DNA of 64,000 bases. Origin: Casuarina equisetifolia. Lineage: Eukaryota > Streptophyta > Magnoliopsida > Fagales > Casuarinaceae. Under the pieces are notes generated by a model. The model was given only the letters and a program-made list of their open reading frames with translations, searched no databases and was not told where the DNA came from. Within the stretch, counting starts at the first letter, position 1. The number at the start of each line of letters is the position of its first letter. The stretch is taken from assembly GCA_028551475.1 (NCBI GenBank), contig CM052360.1:22824682-22888681 (forward strand), read 5' to 3'. This document shows, in pieces, positions 32,798-45,279 of the stretch. The translations under genes and the position numbers were made by a program.

Positions 32798-35219
32798 TAG
32801 GTTTATTGAACCTAAAGAGAACTTTCTAATTCAGAAATCTCAAATTCAATTACTGATTTTTGATAATGAGAATGCTACATATATTTTAAGCTAAGAAGAA
32901 CTATTGGAGTAGGCGTAAGATTGCTCCATTTCTGCGGAGAAAATGGAGTAAAATCATTTTGAAGGAAATTAATGTTGATTGCCATTGTATTAATTTTGAA
33001 AGCATCCCGTTTAACTTAATTGATGGATCTCAAAGTTAAAATCTGATACAATGCCACTTAAAAATGCATTGCAATATGAATTACTCGTAGAATGAATAGC
33101 ATCTTGCTTCTCTAGAGGATAACAAACTTTAAAAGGTTACCGAAGTGATTAAAGACCGTTTTATTAGATTAGGAATTACTAAAGAGCTACTACTAAATTA
33201 TAGAGTATCTGGTTATGCACTTCAAAGAAAGCTTATAATACATAATTTATAAAACAATTATTTTTATGATCATTTTCTTTATCATGTTTTTATCGGGAAC
33301 TACAAACTTCTTCCTTTGGGTAGAGATATGAAATGGAGGGTTCCCATGTATTATCTATTTGTTATTATGGTGAAATCTTCTCGTGCTAGAAGAATAGCAC
33401 GTGCTTGTAAGCAAGAAATATTTGAGATGTAACAGAAAATATCCCTTGCCTTCTTACCTTGAAGGCCATTAACTTGATCAATTTAATGAGTTTATAGGAC
33501 CAAACATGTAGTCTTAATAAGAGTAATTTGCTTATATTCAGCACTGCAACAAGTGATATAGACTAAATTATGAATATCTTTTATAGAAGAAATCGTCTCT
33601 TCCACTAAGGTACCTTTGAATATAGTTAATCCATTAGATAATATTTAGATTGATATTAATAGAATAGATGTACTTTGTAGGGAAGTGACGGAAAATACCT
33701 ATTTACAATCTCTATCAAATAATCTTTGTAGTTTGTATCAATAAAACCAATCCATATTACTTTTGCATTAAAATAGATTATCCCTTGTAAGGACGTTTCT
33801 TGTTAGGCTTAACAAAGGAAGTCACACTAAAAAGGTGCAATCCTAGGACTTGTATTTATAACTAAACAAGGATATTTTAATAGCTTTTACGAAAACCTTG
33901 ATAGTTCACTAGGATTAGATGAGAAGCCATTACTTTCAATTTAAAATTTTATTAAATTCCAAAATTATCTATTTTTCTAAAAATGAAATACCTTTAGGGC
34001 TATTAAGGAATAAAAAATTTCATAAAAGAAATTCCGTACTGAAAACTTCACTACCAATGCCATGTCAGCTTCCAACCCGAACCACCTGGTTTGGAAGGCT
34101 AGGATAGCTCCTTTCCTTTAAGCCAATACATTTCTCTTAATCTTGGATGAGAGTCACCTTTGCCCGCTAGAGTTTATCTCCGAGGGGAACGAGAAAGGAG
34201 CAAAAGTCAACATACCCAACCCTACATTTGCCAATTGGCACACCTGTTACTCAAGGGCGCTCAAATGAAAGTTGAAGGGCTCCTTCAATCCCACAGTGAC
34301 CAAGCTATTCTAATATAACTGCAATGCAAAAGAATCAAGGTTTTGATAAAAGCTATTAAGATATGAGTAATAAGTTCTACATTACTATAAAATATATTAC
34401 AATTCATGTTTATATAATAATAGGTTTCATTAACTCTTAAGTTAATTTTTAAATTGGACAATGAATCTATTAACATAATATTAGAGCAAGAATACATTGC
34501 CCACATAATACAACAACCCAATAGTCTAATAATTTAATGATCATGATGAGGTGGCATATTAAGATGTAGGCAATTAGTGTTATATCACTAAGTAATATAT
34601 TAAGATCTATGTTTTTATGATAATAGATTTTATTAATTCTCAAATTAACTTTTAAGTTAGATAATAAGCCTCTTAACAAAAATTAAGTGCACATTATGCT
34701 ATCTTTGAGTTCCTAACATAAGGGACAACCCCAAAACATTCTCCTACAAGTTTGAAGAGTCCAAACATAAAGCTTGTAGGACAAAAGTACTGTAGTTAAA
34801 AATTACAACTCGTTGAGTTCTTTTTGATGAAGGTAGGCTGCAACGGATAAAGATCGTCACCTTTTCCATATTTTCATTTTATATTTGTTCCTTATTTATT
34901 ATTTTAAAACATGATTACGCATTAAGTATACTATAAAATCTTTCTTTCGAAGGTTCCTAGAAGCATGTTTATTACGAAATAAGGTCTGGTTAGGCTGCTA
35001 CTGACTTGATCCCATTTGGGACCTGCTTCATAATATTTTAATGGGATTTTTTTTATACCCAATAACTTTTATGTTCTTACACCTAATAGGTGATGAGGGC
35101 TTATTCTTGGTGCACAAAACTGGTCAAAACCGACCTGAAATGTGAGACCAACTCATCAATGCCATAAGGTTTGTGGGTCTAGTCTTACCAAAGACCTCGA
35201 AACGATTTACAAGCAAAAA
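32798..35219. other. Spacer between duplication blocks A and B
   Basis: No gene. About 33,490-33,650 is another, more diverged copy of the array spacer (ataggaccaaacatg...tccactaaggtacctttg), with no cupredoxin exon before it. About 34,345-34,470 and 34,560-34,682 are diverged direct repeats of each other. 34,070-34,280 is less AT-rich than its surroundings, without a recognisable product. Confidence 0.5.
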
Positions 35220-35504
35220 AGTTCTTAATATATTGTTTTGCTATTAATGTAAAGTTTTCAATTAAGTTTGATAAAATAATCATGAAAACCATGATATCAT
35301 GCTACCTAAAATTATTTGAACATACAAGTTACACAAGTATGGATAATAATAGTATGCCAAATGACACCAAAGTTTTTAATTTATAGCCTGAAATAAATAT
35401 GTTCTCTTCTTTAGATCTAACACAAAATTTAGTCCCAAGACATTGTAGAAAAAATAACCCATCCATTTTGAATGCTTCATTAGAGGAAGGATATTGTGCT
35501 ATCA

Positions 35505-36084
35505 ACAATCAGCATCACGTCAGCCGAAGTATAATGAGTTCTTAGACATTAATTGTATCTTTCCACACATGTTTTATAATCCGATTAAAATAAAGACCAA
35601 TTCTTAACCACAACACACTAAGCACTGAGATCTTTTGGTCAATTTGGTCCCTTAGAAAGAGTTGACAATGATGATGGCAATTTTGCCTAAGCCAATCCTG
35701 GTTGAACGAATAATTTCCTTCTGCTTCTCCGACCTCTTGCAGATATGCAACCCCTTGGATATTTCCCGAAGGAATTTTTGAGTGCTTCGGTAGTTTTGTT
35801 TGAGGTACTGCTTATATTTGGTTTCTTTCCAAATCACCGTGCCTTGTAAATATATTGATTTTTCTGCCTTCTGGCAGGCATGTAACATGCAAGAAGAAAC
35901 GAGACCAAGAAAGGCAAAGAAAAAAGGCCCAAGTGGACGACTAACTCGAGAAACATGGGACTTAACTAAGTCTTCGCCTTATATTTTCAATATTTCACCT
36001 AACACATTTGGGAAAAAGGGTCTATTTGGTGATCCTGCATTGTGCTTTCTTCCTCCTCTCTCATTGCTCTTGCCACTATAAATA
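35505..36084 (+). promoter_or_regulatory. Promoter of cupredoxin copy 4
   Basis: Distal CACGTCAGCC at 35,516-35,525 (639 bp from its last base to the ATG), proximal conserved block at about 35,872-35,966, and TATA box CTATAAATA at 36,076-36,084. Almost identical to the copy 3 promoter. Confidence 0.65.
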
Positions 36085-36163
36085 CCGCTTAGCTCGTCTC
36101 CTCAAAGGCCAACATCTTCTTCAGCAATCTTTCCTTAAGCTGCACTCTGAAAAATTGAAGATC

Positions 36164-37167
36164 ATGGGTGGTGTCACTTTTGCTTCCATCCTGATTTGGA
36201 CTGCATCCATGTTGGCTGTCACTACGGCCAACAGAGGGTGGCAATTCGGCTCCAACCCTTATTGGTCTTCCAACGGTGGCTCCAATCACCCAAAATCTAC
36301 AGCAGCACCAAAAAGGATCATCGTCGGCGGGTCCGAAGGCTGGCACTTCAACTTCAGCTACACTGACTGGGCCAACAGAAATGGTCCCTTTTACATAAAC
36401 GATACCTTGGGTGAGTCGACATTCCTTGTTTATCCTCTTTGCTGGTATTTCTCCTCAAAACTAGTTTTTGTTTCTTTTTATGCGCGACCTAAGCCGCAAA
36501 GTCCTACATGTGAATATTATGATCAATGTTATTTGCGAGATTGTTTCTGTTAGAGAAGGCCTAAAGTCTTTCTTAAAGATATCATATCAAGATTTGAATT
36601 GTATAAAATAACTACTATCGGATTCAGCATCTCGTTCTAAGCATAGAACATCCTAAAATGGATGAGATGGAGTAACATATAGAAACTACAGAAACTCACC
36701 TTATAATAAAATATTATGCTTAAACTTAAGTTTTGATATTATATTTAAATAAATTCACCTTTCTCATATCAAATTAGTCATTAAAATATGAGAATACCCA
36801 AATATATAAAGAAGATCATATGTCAATATATTATGAGAGTCTGTATTCTTCTTATACCCTACTAGTAATATGACTTTCTATTTGCTGAAAATATTTGGTT
36901 GTAGTTTTCAAGTATGATCCACCGACAAACAATACAACAATTCCTCACAGTGTATACCTGCTTCCAGACTTTCGGAGTTTCCTGACATGCAGTTTAACAG
37001 GATCACAGATGCTGGCCAACGAGACGCAAGGAGGTGGGGAGGGCTTCGAGTTCGTGCTCACCAAGTGGAAGCCTCACTATTTTGCTTGCGGTATGCACGA
37101 TGGCGCTCATTGCAACGTTGGACTGATGAAGTTCTTCGTGATGCCAATGCTTCGCTGCCATGGATAA
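36164..37167 (+). CDS. Secreted cupredoxin (phytocyanin-like), copy 4
   Basis: Exons 36,164-36,410 and 36,905-37,167, intron 494 bp (phase 1, acceptor TTGTAG), 169 residues. The ORF is open further upstream to 36,008, but the signal-peptide start MGGVTFAS at 36,164 matches the other copies and lies 80 bp after the TATA box. Copper-site residues are His97, Cys144 and His151 with Leu156/Met157, as in copy 3. Differences from copy 3 are few: GSNPYWSSNGGS in the linker, DWANRNG for DWAIRNG, PTNNTT for PTDNTT, DFRS for DLRS, and CSLTGSQ for CNLTGAQ. The last change removes an N-glycosylation sequon at 112. It retains the C-terminal RCHG. Both reading frame and splice sites are intact, so it is probably functional. 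Confidence 0.92.
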
Positions 37168-38585
37168 TTAACTACAGCAGATGAAGCCGAGAGCTCACTA
37201 CTACTAGCTGTTCTTTGATAATGTTTGTGTGAAAATGAATAAATGATAACCGTTTGATGTTCTATGCTTTCCCTTATACACGGTGTAATTAGTTCCAGAT
37301 ATTAAGATTACACTGAATAAATTACCAGCTTCGACCTGGTATACATGTTCTACAGATTTGTCTTAGTTCTGCATCCTTCTCTTTCCTTTTTGTACGGCTG
37401 AGTATGTGTATAGCTCAAGCTGGGTTATTTTGTATTAGATGCTTTAAAGGTTTTTTAAACAAGTTGAAAGTCCAATTAAAAAATTAGCTTATGAACTAAA
37501 GAATATACATCTATATTTAAACATTATTTAAGGATCACTTATTTTGAATGAGAGATTTTTATTCTCAATATTTCTTGTACACAAAGCATATTTAAGGGGC
37601 TCAAAGTTGAAAGAAAGTTGAAGTGGATCAACAGAAATCTAATATCATATAAATAAGCCTAAAATTCAACTTAAAAATCAATTCATGACTTCAGGAAAAA
37701 AATATATACTTAAATATTACTTAAGCATCTCTTTTTGGGATGTTGAATTTTCCTCCTCAATAGTTTCAACATAAAATAATAAATCATATACAAATATACA
37801 AATTATGTAATAAAAGCATTTCCTTACATATCAAGATAAGTTAATTAATTCAAGAGAGATCATTGTATCACTTCTATAATTATCTAGTGCAACATAAATC
37901 TTTATTTGAAATGTCATGTTTTGTACCTTGGCAAAAGCATGTTTATAAGTTGAAAAACAATAATCTACGACTTGAAGAAAAAGATGGAGAAAAGAAAATC
38001 TCAAACTGGCGCCTTTTGAAACAGTCTCGTTGGTAAAAACTTCCTTTTGTTTGGTTCAATCGAATTCCTCTGTCCCTATTGTGCAATTCCAGATTTGTTC
38101 AGAAGAAAGATAATGTCAATAAAATAAAATAAAATAAAACTTAAAATAAAAGACTGTCAAAAAAATGAATAAGGCGATCAACTGGTGGCTTAGCAAGAGT
38201 GACGACTTTAATTAGTGTGTCGAATCCACTAAGTAAGAATATTTTCACTTTCGAGGGTTATCCTGTGCTTAGTCAAGCAGAAAATGAAAGTTATCCTGTG
38301 TTTAGGAAGAAAAGAAAATATTACAAAATGCGAAATGGGAGAACTTGTTTCTTGGCTTTGAAACTTGATGCTAAGTAAGAATATTTGCACTTTGGAGGGT
38401 TATCCTGTGTTTAGTCAGGCAGAAAATGACAGTTATCCTGTGTTTAGGAAGAAAAAAAATTACAAAATGTGAAATGGGAGAACTTGTTTATTGGCTTTGA
38501 AACTTGATGCTAACGATTGGAAAGTTTTACATCCCATTAATCATAATAAAGCTTGAAGAATTACATATGGTGGAAATATCTTAAA
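37168..38585. other. 3' flank of copy 4
   Basis: No gene. It matches 30,023-31,280 of block A apart from the tandem duplication listed separately. A short AT-rich run 'aaataaaataaaataaaa' lies near 38,118-38,136. Confidence 0.5.
38229..38512. repeat. 142-bp tandem duplication specific to block B
   Basis: Unit 1 is 38,229-38,370 and unit 2 is 38,371-38,512. Both begin CTAAGTAAGAATATTT and end in CTTGATG. They differ at several positions (for example TTCACTTTCGAGG versus TGCACTTTGGAGG), so the duplication is not very recent. Block A has a single copy at 31,060-31,205. Confidence 0.85.
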
Positions 38586-39795
38586 TAGGGTACACTCCCT
38601 ATTCGATATCTTGAAGTTTCTTTAATTACAAAAAAACTTACTCATACTAATTGTAAGGCTTTAATAGATAAAATATTTGAAAGAATAGAAGGATGAAGAA
38701 TAAAACATCTTAACTTTATAGGAATGTTCCAATTGGCAAAATCAATCCTAATTTTCATATGTACATTTTGGATCCAAGTTTTTTAATTACCAAATCAAAG
38801 AATTTATGAGATTGAGAAAAATATCAACTATTTATGGGTAGGTAACACAGATACACAACACTCTTATAAAGTTATTTGGCAAACAGTTTGCTTACCAAAG
38901 AAGAAAAAAGGATTGGATTTACCAAAGCTTAAACTTTGAAATAAAATTCTTTGAGGATATATGCTTTGGAAGCTTGTTAATCTTTTAGATGCTTCATTAT
39001 AGAGTAAGTGGATTCACAGTACAAAATATAAAAGAACTTCAGTAATGCAGCTTAATATCAAAAGTTTCATGACATGGAATTGAAGAGGCGTCTCAAACTA
39101 AGACTCACATTTACCTTATTTCTTCATAGGTCTATCTAATACTGCAAAGAAATTTATCAAAATATTCAACCAATTAATAAAAAAGTATATTAGAATAATC
39201 TAATTTAGACCAATGGCACATACAAACATAATTTTATTAATTGACTAGTTTGTTAATATTAAATTTTTACAGCAAAAAAAATTACTTCTTTCAATTAACT
39301 TTTATTGTGATTTTTGTTAATCCCAAGTTGAAAACATGAGTCATCTTTTTTTTTTAATGTCCATGAACAATGATGGTTTGAAAAACTATTCTTATTTAAA
39401 ATAGAATTCGATGTCATATTAGATGATAGAATAAAAAATTACAATGGATTATCAGAGCAACTAAAGGAAAAGATTTTGTTGCAAAGTTTCTTAAAATATC
39501 TTTTTTAGCTTGCATTTACTGTATATGGGTAGAAGAAAATAGAAGATGATTTTAGAATAAAACAATTGACATTCCAATTTTGTTAACTAAAATAATATAT
39601 ATATATATATGAGACAGAGTTTCTTTGTTTCAAAATATAAAATTCTCACAAGAAATGTCATTTTGAATAAGATTCAAAATCTTCCGACTTTCATTTTTTC
39701 ATAGTTTTCGTAATTCTTGTAATATTAAAGTATGCCTCTACAATTTTATATACTATCTTTTTTATTAATGCAAACTTATATTTCTACCAAAAAAG
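38586..39795 (+). mobile_element. 5'-truncated LINE insertion in block B
   Basis: About 1,210 bp in plus orientation, absent from the corresponding point of block A (31,270). It contains the end of RT, the zinc-binding region and the LINE tail (FLACIYCIWVEENRR near 39,505-39,550), all with many stops, and ends in a short A run. The flanks TATCTTAAA (38,577-38,585) and TATCTTGAA (39,796-39,804) are the probable target-site duplication with one mismatch. An internal (TA)n run lies at 39,597-39,611. Confidence 0.85.
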
Positions 39796-42485
39796 TATCT
39801 TGAAAGTTATAACCTCATAAGTGATTCTAGTGGTTTTCCACCACTTTGTTGAAGGAGTACAATAAATCTAAACTATTTAGAAAAAGAGAAGAAAAAAAAA
39901 ACATACGATGTTCTCCAAAAATAACCAGCAACGACACACAAAGATTGATCACAAATCTTTAACATTGATTCACCAAAAGACCAACTTAAAAAGAATATGT
40001 AACATTAGCTTTATATCAAAGTTTAATGACATGAAAGAAGATAAGCTTATACTCACCACAACTATGAATGAAAATTTTTCATTAAACTTAACATAAAAAG
40101 CTCTTATCACCTAAGGACCTAAAGTTAATTGATACAAAGTTCTATAATTTAAATATGAGATCCTATGGCATACAATGATTATATGGTTAGCAATTCAAAA
40201 TCAATTAATCAAAAGATATAAATACTTTCTTGAATATTCTAGAGATAAAAATTGTTATTTATGTGATATATTGACTGATTTTTTATCAATATAAGAAGGT
40301 TATAGGACTAAGTGCTAATAAAGGTATTTTGGTTATATTTGGAATTGCAACAAGTATTAGAGACTATATTATTTACATTGTTTCTCATGATAAGGTCTCT
40401 CTTTCATTAAGGTACTTGTGAATATATTTAATTTGTTATATATATTATGATATTTAGACCAACATATGCATAAATCAATATTTAGATGTCCACATTTGGT
40501 AGGAAAAAGTTAACGAACATATCTCTTTCCATCTCCGTAAATTCCTGCCTGTGTTAGTGAGAAATAATCCTCATTGCTTCTTGATCGAAGTTTATACTCC
40601 TTTACAATGATGCTTCTTGTTTATATTTACCAAGGAAAGTTAGACTAAATAGATGGCCTGACAAGCCTATTTAAAGCCAATTAGAGATATCCCAAAGTTC
40701 CTCATGAAAATCCTCTCATTCACCTTCTCATTCATAGGATTAGATGAAGAGTTTGTTTTATAGTTAAAACTCCGGAGTATTGTCTAGTTAAACTTCATTT
40801 TAAGTGCGCATTGGACTACACTTAAGTTCCTAACGCAAGGGACAACTCCAACGTGATATCATCTAGGCTTGAAGGATACAAAACTAGGGCTCGAGGGCAC
40901 ATAATAGTTGTTGGAGTAAAAGTTACAGATTGTAGAGTTTTTTCTATGTTCATTTACTTTGTTCTTAATTTTAAAACCACGGTCAGGCAAGTTGCGATAC
41001 TTTACTATACTTTAGCCAATTTATGCTAGCTCAAGTCAAGCTATTATTCATTGGAAGGGTAATGACCTCAATACTAGAGGAGCCAAAGTTACATAGAAGC
41101 ATGCTTATTAACCTAAGAGGAAAGAGACAAGGCTTCAAAAGCGTGGAGCAATGACTGGGACGGCTAGGTTAAAACACTTGTGTGATGTAAGTATTATTAG
41201 AAGTCCCTTAATCTGAACTAAGTTCACCTCACTTAATCAAGAAAAGAAACTTTGGGATCTAACGTTTCGAAGATATAATGAGTTTTTGGGACTGATTACT
41301 TTCTTGATTTGCTCTTTGATCTCTAATTTTTAAGGGCCTGTTCTTAGTGCACAAAGCTGGTCTTAAGCCAACCTGAAATGTAAGACCAACCCCACCCATG
41401 CCATCAGAGACGAGGTCGTCATTATTTAAAGAGCTCCAAAAAAACCATGGAGAAAACATGTTCTTGATTTATTGTTTGCTGCAAAAGAAATAAATGGGCT
41501 ATTACTTATTGAATCTGGATAACGTGTTTGTTTCTTCAAAAGGTTAGAAAACCCTTACGTTGAAACAGAAGAGAACAGTTCATTGAATGATATTGTGGTG
41601 TAAAAACATCATCATCACGTCAGCCAAAGCATAATGAGTTATAGACTTTAGTTATATCTTATCACCACGTTTGCCAATCCGATTCAAGGAAAGACCAACT
41701 CTTTCCAGATCCCTTTAAGCATCGACTTTTTTTAGGTCAATTTAATACCACTGGAAAGGTGGTGAAAAATGATGATGGCAGTTTGGCTATACCAATTGTG
41801 GGTTGAAGAGCGAACTTTCCTTTTCCCATCCATTGCAGATTTGCAGCTCCCTGATACTTCTTGATCGAACTTTTGAGTCGTTCTGAGATGTTGTTTGAGT
41901 TTTTATTTTAAAAATATATATTTTTATCTAAAAGTCGACTCAAAAATAGGTAAAAAAAAAATTATAAAGAGGGTTTCCATCTAATACTTAGGCAACATAA
42001 AATTTTATCATACAATTCTTAATGCACTCCCTTATCCTTGAATTTTCAATAATTTTCTTAATAATATGAGACAATAACTACACACTGCTTATTTACGGTA
42101 CATTTTTGTAAAGTTACTAGCCAACTTTTTATTGGCATATCTGAATTTATAACCGTGTTATGGTTTGGTGTTTCCCACGAACTGAAAATATTTTGCAGGT
42201 ATGTTACATGCCGGTGGAAAAGAAGCCAAGAATGACAAAGAAAAAAGGCCTAAGTTGACAACTGACTCGTGATACATTGGACTGAATCAAGTTTCACGCT
42301 ATACTTCAACTTCTCACCTACCCAGCCCAGAAAAAGAGTTGAGTTGGCAGTTTTGCACTATTCTTTCTCTGTTTGCTCTTTGCTCTTCCGTCCTTAAATA
42401 CCTCTTGGCTCATCTAGCCAGTGCCAACATCTTTCTACCATCTTTCTTTTAACCCAAAGTTGTTCTGATATACAGAAAAGATCAT
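39796..42485. other. Spacer between copies 4 and 5
   Basis: Up to about 41,275 it is the end of block B, with the recurring array spacer at about 40,300-40,450. From 41,580 it becomes the copy 5 promoter. No gene. Confidence 0.5.
41606..42400 (+). promoter_or_regulatory. Promoter of cupredoxin copy 5
   Basis: Distal CACGTCAGCC at 41,616-41,625, about 860 bp upstream of the ATG. It is further away than in copies 3, 4 and 6 because of extra AT-rich sequence at about 41,900-42,140. The proximal block lies at about 42,198-42,290 (atgttacatgccggtgg, then actgactcgtgatacattgg), and the TATA-like TTAAATA at 42,394-42,400. Confidence 0.6.
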
Positions 42486-43866
42486 ATGGGTGCTCTCACT
42501 TTTGCTTCTGTTTTGGTTCTGACTGCTTCCATGTTAGCATTGAGTAGTGCCAACAGAGGATGGCAGTTCGACTCCAACTATAACTGGCCTTATAAAGGTG
42601 GTTACCGGCACCCTAAATCTACACGAGCCCCCAACAGAACCGTTGTCGGCGGATCGGAGGGCTGGCACTTCAACGTCACCTACACTGATTGGGCTCTCAA
42701 GAACGGTCCCTTTTACCTCAACGATAGCCTGGGTAAGTTGACATTCTCTGTTTAATGGCTTTGTGAATGTGTCGTCTTGGTTTTTAGTGAAATCGGATAC
42801 CATCCTGGTCTTTAAAGAACATGAAGAGATAGCTTTCCCTTTCCCTTACTTAAGACCTATGCAGCAAAATCCTACCATCACTATGGAGATTGCTTGAGAT
42901 GACTGAAAGAATAACGTAATATATGTTGAGCTGGCATTCATCCTACTCTGAATATTAGAGTAATATTTTGTGACCTTATATGTGGTCTTCCTTCCTTCTT
43001 CCTTCCTTCTAAGGTGCTTTTTGGGGATATAGAGTTGAGATCAGAGTTGGGCTTCCCCTTTATGGTACTCAATATTGCCTATGCCTAAATGTTATATATT
43101 CCCAAACATGGAGGGTGTATGTTAGAATTCGTTACAGTCCAAAAGTTGAAGTAATATCTTATGTCCTTGTACGTGATGGTTTCCCCCTTTCTTCCACGGT
43201 GCTTTTTGAGAATGTTACTAAGCCATTGAATATGTTGTATGGTTTTTGGTATGCAATATATTGCATGGTCATATCATAGTTCCCAAAATTTAGTGGCTTA
43301 CTCTAAGACGTATGAGAGTATTGTTAAAGACTATTGTCCTACACTGAAAAAATAGGATTCTTGGATCTTGTTTAAACGTGAATTTATCTCCCTAATTCAT
43401 AAGCTTATTTTTAGATTAAATTTTTTAACTTCTTAATACAATATCATAGCTCAAAATGAAGTCTATTTTAAGTCTTGCGGTCTTCAAGATTCTCAGTGTG
43501 TAAGGAGATGTTAAGAACTGTTCTCCCATATCAAACTAAAGTCTTTGTTAGCCTAATACTTCATGGGAATATGTCTTTCTATATGGTGACAATATGGTGG
43601 TTGCAGTTTTCAAGTATGCTACACCAGTCGACAACACAACAGCTCCTCACAACGTGTACCTGCTGCCAAACTTTCGGAGCTTCTTAAACTGCGATTTCAC
43701 AGGAGCAGAGTTGGTGGCCAACGAGACACAAGGAGGCGGGGAGGGCTTCGAGTTCGTTCTGACAAAGTGGAAGCCTCACTATTTTGCTTGCAGCGTGCAC
43801 GACGGCCGTCACTGCAACCTTGGAAAGATGAAGTTCTTCGTGATGCCGTTGCTTCGTTGGTATTGA
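42486..43866 (+). CDS. Secreted cupredoxin (phytocyanin-like), copy 5
   Basis: Exons 42,486-42,732 and 43,607-43,866, intron 874 bp (the longest of the array, donor GTAAGT, phase 1), 168 residues. It has a signal peptide (about 1-23, ALSSAN), a linker NWPYKGGYRHP, then the domain from VGGSEGW. Copper-site residues are His97 (PHNV), Cys144 (FACS) and His151 (DGRHC). At His+5 there is Lys156, followed by Met157 (GKMK). The disulfide is probably Cys111-Cys152, and the C-terminus is RWY. It is more diverged from copies 1-4 than they are from their partners. The intron holds CTTCCTT repeats near 42,986-43,010 and no recognised element. Function unknown; probably an extracellular copper protein. 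Confidence 0.92.
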
Positions 43867-45279
43867 TGGTTGATAGAGGGTGACGCGGGGAACTTACTAT
43901 TACTTTCTCGTCTTTGATAAAGTCAGTTTGGTATTGAATAAGTGTGCCGGCTTTTGTGTATTGAGATTATAGTGAATAAATCTACAAGCTTTGACTTGCT
44001 ACTTAGTTTTATAAAGGGTTCTAGTACTGCATCCTTTTCATTTTGTTTTCTTCTAATGATATAAATTTTGATTTAAAAAAAATCAAAATCCCAATTCAAA
44101 AGCTAAATCAGGGTTAAGAGGATAATTATTATATTTAAACATTATTCAATAATCACTTATGTGAGACCTTTATCCTGATTAAATTTCATCGTTTAAGGAT
44201 TTGTCTATGATAAGGAGATTTATTTTGCAAAAGTATGTGAACAAGAACATGCTTAATTCCTCTTTAATGGACTCTTACCTCATCAATACACATACCATTA
44301 CATATTAAACGAAAGTAAGTGTTAATCAAACTTTTCAAAACGGCACAAAGTCTACAAAGCTTGAAGAGCTTCCTAGAGTGGAGAAGTGGGGTCATTGGGC
44401 CAATGTTTCAGTCTTACACGAAGTTCTTAGAAAAAAGGGAAAAAGATGAAAAAGTTAAAATAGTTAGAATTGTATGAGCGAAGCAGCGGATAAAAGTATA
44501 TAGAGTCAAGTTTCTCTCTTATTAAGATGAGGACTGTGCTTAGACAATAAGCAATTGCAGTTACAAGTATAAAAGCTCTAGGTTTCTATCACTTAATCAA
44601 AGTCTTAACTTACTTGCAACGTTTTAGAGATTAAATGATGCATGTTTTTTGTCCTAAAGAACCTTTGAGCATAATTGATCTACGAGAAATATGAAAAAAT
44701 TTAGATTTGGGTTTGCAGAACAAAATGTTTTAGCACTACATCAAAGGAAAAAGTGAACAAAAATTCCTTGATTTGTAAAATAATCTCTCTAGTAAAGTTG
44801 TTATGTAAATCTAAAATAATGTGAACATATAAATTATATAAATTATGAGTCATTATTTTTCATTAATTTTCTTGTGTGATTAACCATAAGGCACAAACAC
44901 AATACCCACGATAAATAAGAAAGTGACTTCATCATCCAAATGAGGAGTCCTCTTTTTTTTTAATATGGAATAAGAATAGTGTCTTAATATTTTTACTAAT
45001 AACATAGGTTGACTAAAATATCAAATTTACTAGAAAAACATATAGGATGTGACATAATACCTAACCCCTCGTAACATAGACATGATGAACATTAAGGTGA
45101 TCCACCACCTGATCAATTAGCCAAGCCCATAACAGTATGTTTGTTTCTTCAAATTGGTCAAAAATGCTTGATGAATATTAATTAATAATGGAAAGAAAAT
45201 GTTGAAACAGAAGTGTATATATATATATATGTCCACTTAATGATACTTTTGCGAAACGAATGATATTGTGCCGTAAAAC
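43867..45279. other. Spacer between copies 5 and 6
   Basis: No gene. About 44,595-44,700 resembles the recurring array spacer, weakly. A (TA)n microsatellite lies near 45,214-45,230. The rest is AT-rich. Confidence 0.45.

Larger units (their letters stand above)
35220..41275. repeat. Segmental duplication, block B (contains copy 4)
   Basis: Collinear partner of 27,905-32,797. It is longer by about 1.2 kb because of a LINE at 38,586-39,795 and by 142 bp because of a local tandem duplication at 38,229-38,512. Neither is present in block A. Confidence 0.88.

Noticed and set aside
43120-43160. TRIM-like string 'cgttacagtccaaaagttgaag' in the copy 5 intron
   Set aside because: The match is short, lacks the primer-binding site and has no second terminal repeat, so it may be chance or a tiny relic.
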